Shown in pieces: positions 8,974 to 17,120 of a stretch of 64,000 nt of DNA. The position numbers and the translations under genes were made by a program. Positions within the stretch are counted from its first letter, which is position 1. Each line of letters starts with the position of its first letter. The notes under the pieces were generated by a model. That model had not been told where the DNA came from. It saw nothing but the letters and a program-made list of their open reading frames with translations, and made no database searches. Source of the stretch: Paramicrobacterium agarici (GTDB lineage: Bacteria > Actinomycetota > Actinomycetes > Actinomycetales > Microbacteriaceae); the NCBI RefSeq assembly GCF_002563955.1, contig NZ_PDJE01000001.1, positions 1,550,001 to 1,614,000 of the forward strand, given 5' to 3'.

Positions 8974-9314
8974 CAGCTGCTCCTCAATGCGGTGCGCACG
9001 GCACTGAACTGACCGTTCATCGCCTGCGACGCGAACTGGTAGCGCAGCACCGTGTCGATGTTCGAGAGCGTCTCGGTGTCGAGGTTGACGTTGTTGCCGT
9101 CGAGACGAGTCGGCTCGAGAGATTCGCCGACGGATGCTGTCACGCTTCCGTTACCGTCGGCGACAGACGCGGCGAGTTCTTCTTCGAACTGCACGCGCTT
9201 GGCGTGGTAGCCGGGCGTGTTGATGTTGGCGATGTTGTCGGCGATGGCTCGCTGGCGCATGGAGAGGCCGTCGAGCGCGCTGGTGAGTGCAGCGGCGGTC
9301 ACTGAATCGAACAC
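8973..9314 (-). CDS. flgB: Flagellar basal-body rod protein FlgB
   Basis: Proximal rod subunit and first gene of the basal-body operon. It contains ALTSALDGLSMRQRAIADNI and NINTPGYHAKRVQFEEELA, the FlgB signature. I favour the GTG at 9314 (reading VFDSVTAAAL, as in relatives), which has GGGAACGG upstream. A TTG at 9329 would add five residues. A sigma-28-type promoter lies 75-101 nt upstream. The product is 113 residues with the GTG start. Confidence 0.92.
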   Translation of the reverse strand: MFDSVTAAALTSALDGLSMRQRAIADNIANINTPGYHAKRVQFEEELAASVADGNGSVTASVGESLEPTRLDGNNVNLDTETLSNIDTVLRYQFASQAMNGQFSAVRTALRSS

Positions 9315-9388
9315 GAGTACCGTTCCCAAATGCTTTCGGGTGGCCGATCCCTGGCCGAGCGTTGTGAGCGATCCGTGCTCCCTGTGCT

Positions 9389-9415
9389 CTATCGGCAGGG
9401 TCTCGCGCGTCGTTA
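9389..9415 (-). promoter_or_regulatory. Sigma-28-type promoter of the flgB operon
   Basis: On the minus strand TAAC (9412-9415) is followed after exactly 15 nt by GCCGATAG (9389-9396), close to the FliA consensus TAAA-N15-GCCGATAA. The same -10 octamer and spacing occur before fliC and flgN. It lies between the fliT-like gene and flgB. Confidence 0.75.
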
Positions 9416-9425
9416 GGTGGCTGCG

Positions 9426-9698
9426 TTATCCGTCGACGTCGAGGTAGACGGCGGCATCGCCGCGCACGGGAGGGAGGCGCTTGAGAGCGTTCAGATGCTG
9501 CTGCACCTGCGCCTTCTCGTGGGTGACTCGCGCGATCGCGTCGCGCTGCCGCTCGGCCAGTTGTCGTGCGCGGTCGGCGAGGGCGTCGGGCAGCGGTGTG
9601 GCGGCTGGCTGCCAGAGCGAGGTGGATGCTGTCGACGCATCGAGGTCTGCCTCGAAACGGTCGAGCAGCGCTGTCCATTCGGCGATCGCGTTAGGCAT
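9426..9698 (-). CDS. Small flagellar protein, possible FliT-like chaperone
   Basis: A 90-residue, mostly helical product (MPNAIAEWTALLDRFEADLD ... DRARQLAERQRDAIARVTHE) lies immediately after fliS, overlapping it by 8 nt. In many flagellar operons the gene after fliD-fliS encodes FliT, the FliD export chaperone, which is also a short helical bundle. The sequence itself gives no strong family signature, so the function is inferred from position, size and helicity. I chose the ATG at 9698 because the longer reading to 9797 lies inside fliS. Confidence 0.6.
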   Translation of the reverse strand: MPNAIAEWTALLDRFEADLDASTASTSLWQPAATPLPDALADRARQLAERQRDAIARVTHEKAQVQQHLNALKRLPPVRGDAAVYLDVDG

Positions 9699-10089
9699 TG
9701 GCGCTCGCGTGAGTCGCGGTGAGGGAGGCGGCGGCTGCGTGCCAGGCATCGCGAAGCGGAGTGATGATCTCGACGCACTCGTGAGACAAACCGGCATCCC
9801 GTGTCACGTTTGCCGTGATCAGCGTTTGCGTGAGATAGGCGTACACCGCACGGAGCCCGTCGCTGCCCTCCCAATCGTCGGTGAGCGACGACATGAGCTC
9901 TGCAATGATCGACTGCGCGTGCTGCAGATTGTCGTTGGCAACGGGCCAGTTCTCTGCCTTCTGCGCGGCCTCGGCCCGCTCCACGTCGAGAAGAAGCCGG
10001 TCGTAGAGCATGGTGAGCAGGCGTTCCGGCGTCGCCGACATGACGGCATCCGTCTGGTATTGGCGTTGTGCACGAACGACGGCGTTCAT
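9691..10089 (-). CDS. fliS: Flagellin export chaperone FliS
   Basis: Binds the C-terminal helix of flagellin and keeps it unfolded until export. The 132 residues show the FliS pattern: RAQRQYQTDAVMSATPERLL followed by TMLYDRLLLDVERAEAA, then WPVANDNLQHAQSIIAELMS and a final helix with YAYLTQTLITANV. Its ATG overlaps the end of fliD as ATGA. The order fliC-fliD-fliS-(fliT) matches other Gram-positive late flagellar units. Confidence 0.95.
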   Translation of the reverse strand: MNAVVRAQRQYQTDAVMSATPERLLTMLYDRLLLDVERAEAAQKAENWPVANDNLQHAQSIIAELMSSLTDDWEGSDGLRAVYAYLTQTLITANVTRDAGLSHECVEIITPLRDAWHAAAASLTATHASANA

Positions 10090-11468
10090 GAGCTCTCCTT
10101 CATGCTCGGAAGTGACGATAGCTGTGATGTGAGGTAGTCGGATTGCGCCTGCATTTGCGACAGCATGACCTCGAGCTGCGCATACGTGCGCTCCAGCGAG
10201 GCGCGGCGCTTCTCGAGGCGCAGATCCCAGCGCTCGATCTGATCGCCGAGGCTCTCGACCTCGTTCTCTTGCCCCGTGATGCGCATCGTGAGCAGGCCAT
10301 CGTAGGTGTCGGAGTACTGATCAGAGACGTCCTGCACGCGCGTTGCGATTCCCGAGAAGATCGCGTTCACCGCGGCGGGGTCCTTGGCGATGGCATCGGT
10401 GAACGTCGCCTTGTCGAAACTGAGCACGCCGTACCTGTCGATCGAGATGCCGATCGTCGACGGTGACGTGCCGTCGACGGGAAACTGCACGGCGCTCGAG
10501 AGGGCCTGTCGCAGGGCGCGCACCGTGCTGTCGCCCGTGAAGACGCCGAGGGTGGTGTTCTCGCCGGCCTCCGTCGAGACAGTGGCCTTCGAGCCGTTCG
10601 CGATGCCCGCGAGGATCGCCGCGATGGTGTCGACGAACTCTTTCGCCGTCGCGGCGCTGGCTTCAGTGTCAGGAGCGACGGTGATGGAGACGGGGGCCGT
10701 CGAGGGGCGCGAGACAGTGACGTCGACTCCCGTCATGAGTCCCGTGAACGTGTTGCTCGACGAGGTGATCGTCTGCTCGGCTGCGGTGCCTGCCCACAGA
10801 GTGATCTGCGCGTCCTGTGCGGCGGTCACAGTCGCGGCACCGGGCTGCGTGGCAACGTCGATCGCCGTTCCCGCGTCAACGGAAGCGGCGTCTCCGCGAT
10901 ACACGGTGAATGCGCCTTCCGTGCCGGTATCTGCGGCGACGAGCTGCAGGCGGTAGAGCGCGTTTCCGTCGGCATCTGTGCCGGCGGGAACCGTGCTTGC
11001 TGTGACACCGGCTCCTGCGGCGTTGATTGCCGTCGCGACGCTGTCGAGCGACGTCGAACCGGCGGTGATCTCGATCTTTTCGCCTGCTGCGTTCACGATC
11101 GTGAGAGTGGGCGGGTCATCGGGCCATTGCGCGGAGGCGGCGGTGACGACGGTCTGCGCCGTCGCAACGCGATCGACCACGATGTCGATCGAGACGGCGG
11201 ATGCTGTTGCCGAGGCCGACACCGAAACGGCGTCGCTTGAGCTCGTTCCCGTGAACGAGGCAAGGGAGGTCGCACCTGACGCGGTCTTTGCGTCTGCGAC
11301 GAGGTCCTGAAGCGAAGAATTGAGGGACTGCAGGTTCGCGATGATCGTGTTCTTGTCGGCGACCTTGTTCTTGAGAAGCGTCTGCGGGATCGCCTCGACA
11401 TCCATGAGGGCTTTGATGATCGCGGTGGTGTCGAGGCCGCTGGCGAGGCCATCGAACGAGAGTCCCAT
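10086..11468 (-). CDS. fliD: Flagellar filament cap protein FliD (HAP2)
   Basis: Cap that promotes flagellin folding at the filament tip. The N-terminal segment MGLSFDGLASGLDTTAIIKA followed by LMDVEAIPQ is the FliD_N signature. The C-terminal part has the coiled segment ENEVESLGDQIERWDLRLEK and ends YAQLEVMLSQMQAQSDYLTS with SQLSSL, typical of FliD_C. Between them is a variable, Thr/Ala-rich beta domain. The length is 460 residues. It lies downstream of fliC beyond a strong GC hairpin, so expression may be reduced relative to flagellin. Confidence 0.95.
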   Translation of the reverse strand: MGLSFDGLASGLDTTAIIKALMDVEAIPQTLLKNKVADKNTIIANLQSLNSSLQDLVADAKTASGATSLASFTGTSSSDAVSVSASATASAVSIDIVVDRVATAQTVVTAASAQWPDDPPTLTIVNAAGEKIEITAGSTSLDSVATAINAAGAGVTASTVPAGTDADGNALYRLQLVAADTGTEGAFTVYRGDAASVDAGTAIDVATQPGAATVTAAQDAQITLWAGTAAEQTITSSSNTFTGLMTGVDVTVSRPSTAPVSITVAPDTEASAATAKEFVDTIAAILAGIANGSKATVSTEAGENTTLGVFTGDSTVRALRQALSSAVQFPVDGTSPSTIGISIDRYGVLSFDKATFTDAIAKDPAAVNAIFSGIATRVQDVSDQYSDTYDGLLTMRITGQENEVESLGDQIERWDLRLEKRRASLERTYAQLEVMLSQMQAQSDYLTSQLSSLPSMKESS

Positions 11469-11498
11469 GAGGCGCCTTTCGAATGAAGAATCTGGTCT

Positions 11499-11551
11499 CG
11501 GGCGCCCGGGCGAGGAAGGACGGTCCAGGTCTTTCCCTGCCCGGGCGCCCG
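11499..11551 (-). terminator. Strong GC hairpin between fliC and fliD
   Basis: A perfect 13-bp inverted repeat (CGGGCGCCCGGGC at 11499-11511 and its complement at 11539-11551) with partly paired inner bases lies 12 nt after the fliC stop. No U-run follows on the minus strand, as is common for actinobacterial terminators. It may terminate or attenuate fliC transcripts, or protect their 3' ends. Confidence 0.75.
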
Positions 11552-11563
11552 GCTGTTCACCGC

Positions 11564-12448
11564 TTAGCGGAGCAGCTGGAGCACACCCTGGTTTGCCTGG
11601 TTGGCCTGCGCGAGCATCGCCGTGCCGGCCTGCGACAGAATGTTCGCCGCGGTGTACTTGACCATCTCGGCCGCCATGTCAGTGTCGCGAATACGGCTCT
11701 CAGCAGCCGACAGGTTCTCTGCCGACACGTTGAGGCTGTTGATCGTCGACTCGAAGCGGTTCTGCGAAGCACCCAGTTCGGCGCGTCCTGCCGAAACAGC
11801 GGTGATTGCCGTGTCGATCGCCTCGATCGTGGTCTGCGCCACTGTCGAGTCGGTCACGTCGAAGCCGTCTGCCGCAGTCGCAACAGTGCCGTCAGTGAGC
11901 GTGACAACTCCGGTCAGGGCGGTCGCGAGGTCGAGCATGTCCACGCTGATCTGCGATGCGGCGTTGCCGTCAGATCCGACCTGGAACGTCAACGAGGCGG
12001 GGCCAGCGCCGTCCGTTCCGTCTCCACCAGCCTGGAACAGGTTGATGCCGTTGAAGTTAGTGGACTCGGCGATGCGCGAGAGCTCCGCACCCAGCTGGTC
12101 GGCCTCGTTCTTGATCGCGGTGCGCGACTCGACGTTGTTCGAGTCGTTTGCTCCCTGAACAGCGAGGTCACGCATGCGCTGCAGGATCGAGTGGACCTCG
12201 GTCAGAGCACCTTCCGCCGTCTGGATGACCGAGATGCCGTCCTGCGCGTTGCGGGCTGCAACGTTCAGGCCGTTGATCTGCGAACGCAGTCCCTCGGAGA
12301 TTGCCAGACCGGCAGCGTCATCTGCTGCCCGGTTGATGCGCAGACCGCTCGACAGCTTCTCCAGCGAGTTCGACAGGTCGTTCTGCGTGTTCGACAGGTT
12401 GCGGTACGCGTTGAGCGCGGCAACGTTGGTGTTGATTTGCATACCCAT
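11564..12448 (-). CDS. fliC: Flagellin
   Basis: Filament subunit. The N-terminal D0/D1 region MGMQINTNVAALNAYRNL followed by LEKLSSGLRINRAADDAAGL and the C-terminal region (FESTINSLNVSAENLSAAES, RIRDTDMAAEMVKYT, NILSQAGTAMLAQANQ) are canonical. Only about 100 residues of variable domain separate them, so this is a compact 294-residue flagellin. The ATG at 12448 follows GAGGAATC by 6 nt; reading further upstream lacks family similarity. Transcription likely starts from a sigma-28-type promoter at 12508-12534, and the 5' leader can fold into a hairpin. Confidence 0.98.
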   Translation of the reverse strand: MGMQINTNVAALNAYRNLSNTQNDLSNSLEKLSSGLRINRAADDAAGLAISEGLRSQINGLNVAARNAQDGISVIQTAEGALTEVHSILQRMRDLAVQGANDSNNVESRTAIKNEADQLGAELSRIAESTNFNGINLFQAGGDGTDGAGPASLTFQVGSDGNAASQISVDMLDLATALTGVVTLTDGTVATAADGFDVTDSTVAQTTIEAIDTAITAVSAGRAELGASQNRFESTINSLNVSAENLSAAESRIRDTDMAAEMVKYTAANILSQAGTAMLAQANQANQGVLQLLR

Positions 12449-12478
12449 TGTTGATTCCTCCGTGAGTGGGTGGTGGTG

Positions 12479-12500
12479 CAGAGCCCGTCCGTGGGCTCTG
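12479..12500 (-). promoter_or_regulatory. 5' leader hairpin of flagellin mRNA
   Basis: CAGAGCCC (12479-12486) pairs perfectly with GGGCTCTG (12493-12500) around a 6-nt loop. Since the promoter's -10 box ends at 12508, transcription should begin near 12501, so this hairpin would sit at the extreme 5' end of the transcript. A stabilising role is an inference. Confidence 0.55.
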
Positions 12501-12507
12501 ATCACAG

Positions 12508-12534
12508 CTATCGGCAACGAACTGCTGCATGTAA
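12508..12534 (-). promoter_or_regulatory. Sigma-28-type promoter of fliC
   Basis: On the minus strand TTAC (12531-12534), a 15-nt spacer, then GCCGATAG (12508-12515), the same -10 octamer and spacing as before flgB and flgN. It lies 60 nt upstream of the flagellin start. Confidence 0.75.
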
Positions 12535-12644
12535 GGAGCCGCGTAAGAGCAGACCCTCCTCACGGGGGACTTGCGGCTAGCGCCAAAAACATGAATATTT
12601 GTCATGTAACTGACGAGAACAGTAGAAGGGAGGCGCGCGTGAGG

Positions 12645-13451
12645 TCAGACGGCGGGAACGTGCTGACGGAATACGTCGGCGACTCGCAGGTTTGCGTGCT
12701 GGGCCATGCGCGTGAAGTACGCTGCTCGCGAGGCTGCGGAGACGCGCGCTGTGACCGCGAGGTCAGTTCCCGGCTTCTCGGCGAAGTATGCGGCCAGAGC
12801 GTCGTGCAGCAGACGCACAGCCTCGGAACGCTGCTGGGACACTGCCGAGTGCGAGATCCCCAGCTCAGCCGCGATCTCCTTGATCGGCCGGTCATTGAAG
12901 TACACGTCGCGGACGATGGCGCGCATGCGCTCGGGGAGGGCATCGATCGCGGTCTGAAGAACCTCGAGCCGCTCGCCGACGACAATGCTCTCGTCTGGCA
13001 GCGGTATCTGGCTGGCGATGGACTGAGCCGACGGGTCATCGAGGGTCGTCACGGTGCGAGCAGCGTCGGCGAGCGTCTCCGCCACTGTTGCACGGTCCGT
13101 ACCCATGGCGGTAGCGAGCTCGGCAACACTGGGCGTCCGTCCGAGCCCGGCGGTCAGCGTCTCTTGAACGGCGAGAGTCTCTTTGATGCGTTTCCGGATG
13201 CCGCGCGACGCCCAGTCCATCGAGCGCATCTCGTCGGCAAACGCACCGAGAATGCGTCGGCGGGCAAAGGCGCCGAAAGGGACTCCGAGCGCAGGGTTGA
13301 AAGCATCGGCGGCGGTGACAAGCGCGACCGATCCGACAGACGCCAGGTCTTCTCGTGAGAGGTGTGTGGCACGGGCCCAGACATCTGCGACGAGATACCC
13401 CACAAGAGGGAGGTTCTCTTCAATGAGCCGATTGCGCTCTGCTCGATCCAT
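12645..13451 (-). CDS. fliA: Flagellar RNA polymerase sigma factor FliA (sigma-28 family)
   Basis: Sigma-70-family factor of the FliA/WhiG type that directs late flagellar genes. The 268 residues show region 2 (NRLIEENLPLVGYLVADVWA ... LASVGSVALVTAADAFNP and FGAFARRRILGAFADEMRSM), region 3 (RTPSVAELATAMGTDRATV) and region 4 with the helix-turn-helix IKEIAAELGISHSAVSQQRS. I chose the ATG at 13451, where MDRAERN begins the conserved region and AGGGAAG precedes it. Its expected targets are the three T(A/T)AC-N15-GCCGATAG promoters in this window. Confidence 0.9.
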   Translation of the reverse strand: MDRAERNRLIEENLPLVGYLVADVWARATHLSREDLASVGSVALVTAADAFNPALGVPFGAFARRRILGAFADEMRSMDWASRGIRKRIKETLAVQETLTAGLGRTPSVAELATAMGTDRATVAETLADAARTVTTLDDPSAQSIASQIPLPDESIVVGERLEVLQTAIDALPERMRAIVRDVYFNDRPIKEIAAELGISHSAVSQQRSEAVRLLHDALAAYFAEKPGTDLAVTARVSAASRAAYFTRMAQHANLRVADVFRQHVPAV

Positions 13452-13867
13452 TCGCTTCCCTGACGCTCTCACTTTGTGCCATGACGGCGTGCTTCTGGGT
13501 GCACCTAGGGGAGGCGCTCGTCGCGATGCAGGCACATCCCGGCGGGTTCGGGTCACTCATGAGCCGTTCATCTCGGTCCGCACGTCGGGTCGTGGCCGCT
13601 GGCAAGCATGCTGCCAACGAACGGTGCGAGAATTGCACCGTGACCGAGAAAAATCTGCCACTCGTTCACCCTGCACAATCGTGTCAGCAGAACGCCAAAG
13701 TATCCATGCGGGAGGTGCCCCCAAAACGGGGCGACTCGCCAATATCGCACGAAGAAGCGGGAAGTCTATGGGGAGAACTCCCCGTGCGAAACCTGTAACG
13801 CGATCTCGTCGCCGGCCGATAGATCGTAGTGATGCCCGCCAGAACAATCGAGAAAAGAGGTGAGTTC
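13452..13867. other. Divergent intergenic region between fliA and flgN
   Basis: No convincing gene in 416 nt. It holds the flgN promoter at 13796-13822, a 14-bp palindrome GGGGAGAACTCCCC (13770-13783), a 6-bp stem CGGTGC/GCACCG (13622-13640) and a GCCCC/GGGGC repeat near 13707-13722. Short open frames here show no family resemblance. The palindrome could be an operator for a flagellar regulator. Confidence 0.5.
13796..13822 (+). promoter_or_regulatory. Sigma-28-type promoter of flgN-flgK-flgL-fliW
   Basis: TAAC (13796-13799), exactly 15 nt, then GCCGATAG (13815-13822). This is identical in both boxes and spacing to the flgB promoter, 46 nt upstream of the chosen flgN start. Confidence 0.78.
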
Positions 13868-14350
13868 GTGGCTGCCAATGAACTTTCGATGCTGTTGTGG
13901 AGAGAGCGCGAACTCCTCGAGATGCTGCTGTTCAAGCTTGAAGAAGAACAGCTCTTGCTGACGGCGGGCAAATCGCGGTGGATCACGTTTGCGACGCGCG
14001 AGGTCGAGCAGGTTCTCGACCGCCTGCGCGCTGCGGGGCTCGGCCGTGCCGTCGAGGTCGCTGCCGTCGCCGACGAGTGGGGCGCGCCCGAAGAGGCGAC
14101 CCTTCGAGAGCTCATCGCACATGCTCCCGCCGGACCGTGGGGAGACATCTTCAACGATCATCTGCGCGCCATGACCAAGCTCACCGAAGAGATCGGGCAG
14201 CTGCGCAACGCGAACGAGCAGTACCTGCGCGCGGCTATGCGTGCGACGCAGGAGACCATCGCAGGCCTGAACGTCGAGACGGGCGTCTACACCTCCCATG
14301 GAGACTCGTCACGCGACGACTCAGCGCGCATCATCGACACGGAACTGTAG
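13868..14350 (+). CDS. flgN: Flagellar export chaperone FlgN
   Basis: Chaperone for the hook-filament junction proteins FlgK and FlgL. The 160-residue helical product has LSMLLWRERELLEMLLFKLE followed by EEQLLLTAGKSRWI, the FlgN-type N-terminal helix pair, then EVEQVLDRLRAAGL. It is directly followed by its expected clients, flgK and flgL. I chose the GTG at 13868, after GAGGTGAG; ATG codons at 13829 and 13832 are possible but lack a ribosome site and sit just 7 nt after the promoter's -10 box. Confidence 0.85.
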   Translation: MAANELSMLLWRERELLEMLLFKLEEEQLLLTAGKSRWITFATREVEQVLDRLRAAGLGRAVEVAAVADEWGAPEEATLRELIAHAPAGPWGDIFNDHLRAMTKLTEEIGQLRNANEQYLRAAMRATQETIAGLNVETGVYTSHGDSSRDDSARIIDTEL

Positions 14351-14361
14351 GCACGAAGACC

Positions 14362-15771
14362 ATGTCAACTTTTAGCGGAATCAACACCGCGTACACGGCT
14401 CTGTCTGCGGCGAGGCTTGGCATCGACCTGACGGGCCAGAACATCGCGAACCAGCGGACCGAAGGCTACACGCGACAGCGCCTGTCGACATCGGCAATGG
14501 ATGCTGTCGCCCAAGCCGGGCGCTTCAGTCTCGGCGCGGTGCCGGGCCACGGTGTCAGTGTCGACGGAATCGTGCGTCTCGGAGATGCGGTTCTCGATGC
14601 TCGCGTACGTGACTCCCTCGCAGCATCCGGATTCTGGTCTACTCGCGCCTCTGCTGCGCTGACTGCTGAAGCGGCGATGGCGGAACCCTCAGAAGCGGGG
14701 CTGTCGAACCAGCTGTCAGAGTTCTGGTCGGGATGGCAGGACCTCGCCAACGCACCAGATTCGGATGCTGCGGCGGCCGTCGTTCTCAACGGAGCATCCG
14801 TGCTCACGTCACAGATCGCCGCGGGTTACGACGCCGTCAGCTCGCAGTGGAGCAGCATCCGAGCCAGCGTCGACAGAACCGTGACCGGCATCAACGTTGC
14901 CGCGGACCAGATCGCTGCCCTCAACGGCGAGATTCGCAGCGCCCTCAACGCCGGCCGTTCGGCAAACGAGCTGATCGATCAGCGCAATCTGCTTGTTCAG
15001 AATGTGGCTCGCGACGCGGGAAGCACCGCGACGCTTGAGTCCGACGGCACGATGACCGTGCGCATCGGCGGCAACGCTCTCGTCGAGGGAACGAACGCGC
15101 GCCACCTCGTCGCGAGCGGGCCGACCGGCATCGCGGCGGGTGAACGCGTCATCGTCGCGTGGGAATCTCGCCCGGACACGGCGATTACTCTCACCGGCGG
15201 AGAGCTCGGCGGCACGCTCTCGGTGCTCGCCCCCGCGAGCGAAGGTGGAACACTGGCGCAGCTCGCTGACTCGTACAACGAGGTGGCGACGGCACTCGCG
15301 GAGAGTGTGAACGCCGTGCACCGTACGGGCGAGACGCCGGATGGTGCAGCGGGCGGAGACTTCTTCGCAATCGACCCCAGCGGTCCGGCAGCGCTCGGGC
15401 TCAGCGTTGTGCCGGGCTCCCGCGATGAACTTGCGCTTGCCTCGCCGGGAGCCGGCGCCCTCGACGGGAGCATCGCCGACGCGATCTCGCAGATCGGCCA
15501 GCAGGGTGACTCGCCCGACGCCATCTGGACCGACGTCATCACGAGCTTCGGCGTTGCGACGGCGGGCGACGTGCAGCGCGCGAATCTCGCTGAGACATCC
15601 GCCGTGACCGCCGTCGGCGCGCAACAGTCTGTCTCGTCGGTTGATGGCGATGAGGAGACGATCAATCTGCTCACGTACCAGACCGCCTATCAGGCGGCCG
15701 CCCGCGTGCTGACCGCCATTGATGAAGCGCTCGATGTGCTCATCAACAGAACCGGCCTCGTCGGACGCTGA
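14362..15771 (+). CDS. flgK: Flagellar hook-associated protein 1, FlgK
   Basis: Junction protein between hook and filament. The N-terminus, FSGINTAYTALSAARLGIDL followed by TGQNIANQRTEGYTRQRL, is the FlgK signature. LSNQLSEFWSGWQDLANAPD is the conserved second segment. The C-terminal helix is LLTYQTAYQAAARVLTAIDE followed by ALDVLINR. The 469-residue length is usual. The ATG at 14362 begins the conserved region; upstream in-frame codons lie within flgN. Confidence 0.96.
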   Translation: MSTFSGINTAYTALSAARLGIDLTGQNIANQRTEGYTRQRLSTSAMDAVAQAGRFSLGAVPGHGVSVDGIVRLGDAVLDARVRDSLAASGFWSTRASAALTAEAAMAEPSEAGLSNQLSEFWSGWQDLANAPDSDAAAAVVLNGASVLTSQIAAGYDAVSSQWSSIRASVDRTVTGINVAADQIAALNGEIRSALNAGRSANELIDQRNLLVQNVARDAGSTATLESDGTMTVRIGGNALVEGTNARHLVASGPTGIAAGERVIVAWESRPDTAITLTGGELGGTLSVLAPASEGGTLAQLADSYNEVATALAESVNAVHRTGETPDGAAGGDFFAIDPSGPAALGLSVVPGSRDELALASPGAGALDGSIADAISQIGQQGDSPDAIWTDVITSFGVATAGDVQRANLAETSAVTAVGAQQSVSSVDGDEETINLLTYQTAYQAAARVLTAIDEALDVLINRTGLVGR

Positions 15772-15785
15772 CCTAAGGGAGCTTC

Positions 15786-16688
15786 ATGTTTTCGCGTGTG
15801 ACCTCGTCGACAATGACACAGTCGTCGCTGCGCAACCTGCAGAACAATCTGTCTGAACTCGCTCGTCTGCAAGAGCAAGCGACGTCGCAGAAGGCGTTCG
15901 CTGTGCCCTCCGAGAATCCGTCAGCCGCCGCGACGACGCTCGGTTTGCACGCTGAGCAGCGTCGCAACGAGCAGTACGCACGCAACCTCAATGATGGTCT
16001 CGCGTGGGTGGCGACGATCGACTCGGCGATCTCCGCCAGCACTTCCCTCATGAACCGCGTGCGCAGCCTCACGGTTCAGGGTGCCAACGACGGCGCGCTC
16101 GACGCGACGGCGAAAGAGGCGATCGCGGTCGAGCTTGAGGGAATCCGCGACGAGCTGCTCGCGCAAGCGAACACGAGCCTGCTCGGCCGCAACGTCTTCG
16201 CGGGAACGTCCAACGCGGGGCAGGCCTTCACGGTCGACGCGGCGGCGCCCGAACAGTATGTGTTCACGGGTATTCCGGGCTCAGAAGTGACCCGGCGCGT
16301 TGCCGACAATGCGACAGTGCGGGTGGATGCTGACGGCGCGGCGGTCTTCGGAACAGGTGCTGACTCCGCTTTCGCTCTCATCGACCAGATCGTCGATGAT
16401 CTTCGCTCCGGCGTCAATGTCGGTCCGCGTCTCGAGCAGATCGACGAGCGAATCACGGCTATGCTCGGTACCCAGGCGGCTGTTGGTGCCCGCCAGTCGC
16501 AGATCGAACGCGCGAAGGAGCTGACCATGGATGCGTCCGTGTCGCTGGAATCGCGTCGCGCCTCGGTGGAGGACGTCGACTCGGTGGAGGTGCTCGTCGA
16601 GCTGAAGGCTCAGGAACTCGTCTACCAGTCCGCGCTCGCCGTCACGAGTCGTGTGCTGCAGCCGACGCTCATGGACTTCCTCCGATGA
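15786..16688 (+). CDS. flgL: Flagellar hook-associated protein 3, FlgL
   Basis: Second junction protein, related to flagellin. The start MFSRVTSSTMTQSSLRNLQ followed by LARLQEQATSQKAF, and the PSENPSAAATTLGL segment, match the FlgL/flagellin N-domain. The C-terminal helix includes VDSVEVLVELKAQELVYQSA. At 300 residues it is of normal size. Its stop overlaps the fliW start (ATGA), so the two are translationally coupled. Confidence 0.95.
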   Translation: MFSRVTSSTMTQSSLRNLQNNLSELARLQEQATSQKAFAVPSENPSAAATTLGLHAEQRRNEQYARNLNDGLAWVATIDSAISASTSLMNRVRSLTVQGANDGALDATAKEAIAVELEGIRDELLAQANTSLLGRNVFAGTSNAGQAFTVDAAAPEQYVFTGIPGSEVTRRVADNATVRVDADGAAVFGTGADSAFALIDQIVDDLRSGVNVGPRLEQIDERITAMLGTQAAVGARQSQIERAKELTMDASVSLESRRASVEDVDSVEVLVELKAQELVYQSALAVTSRVLQPTLMDFLR

Positions 16689-17056
16689 GCGCTGCCCTGA
16701 GGTTTGTGGCGCCGCCACCAGGATTCGCGCCGCACACGGAGTTCGCGCTTGAGCCCGTCGACGGTGCCGAAGGACTCTTCGCGATGAGCGCCGCCGACGA
16801 CACCGCACTCCGGGTGTTCCTTCTCGATCCGCGCATGGTCCTTGACGATTACGCACCGGTGATCAGTGACGATCAGGCTGAGCAGATCGAGCTGACGGAT
16901 GCTGCTGACGCGCTCGTCCTCGTCGTCGCGAACCCGTCCGACGCGGGAGTGAGCGTCAACCTCATGGCGCCTGTCGTTGTCAACACCACAACGGGACGCT
17001 CATCCCAGGTCATTCTCGAAGATCAGGACTTTCCGGTTCGCGCGACCCTTTTGTAA
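16685..17056 (+). CDS. fliW: Flagellar assembly factor FliW
   Basis: Binds flagellin and, where CsrA exists, antagonises it to adjust flagellin synthesis. The 123 residues carry the FliW pattern: EGLFAMSAADDTALRVFLLD, then DALVLVVANPSDAGVSVNLM followed by APVVVNTTTGRSSQVILED. It is coupled to flgL by a 4-nt overlap. In many bacteria csrA follows fliW directly; here no csrA is visible, and the next gene is unrelated. Confidence 0.92.
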   Translation: MSAALRFVAPPPGFAPHTEFALEPVDGAEGLFAMSAADDTALRVFLLDPRMVLDDYAPVISDDQAEQIELTDAADALVLVVANPSDAGVSVNLMAPVVVNTTTGRSSQVILEDQDFPVRATLL

Positions 17057-17120
17057 GTGCGCCGCGGCGCACGCCGTCAAGCCCTTGAAAACGCCCACGG
17101 TGGTTCCTACTCTGCCGAGC

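Noticed and set aside
13481..13798. Possible 105-residue gene in the fliA-flgN gap
   Set aside because: No ribosome site or family similarity, spans several inverted repeats and the promoter region.
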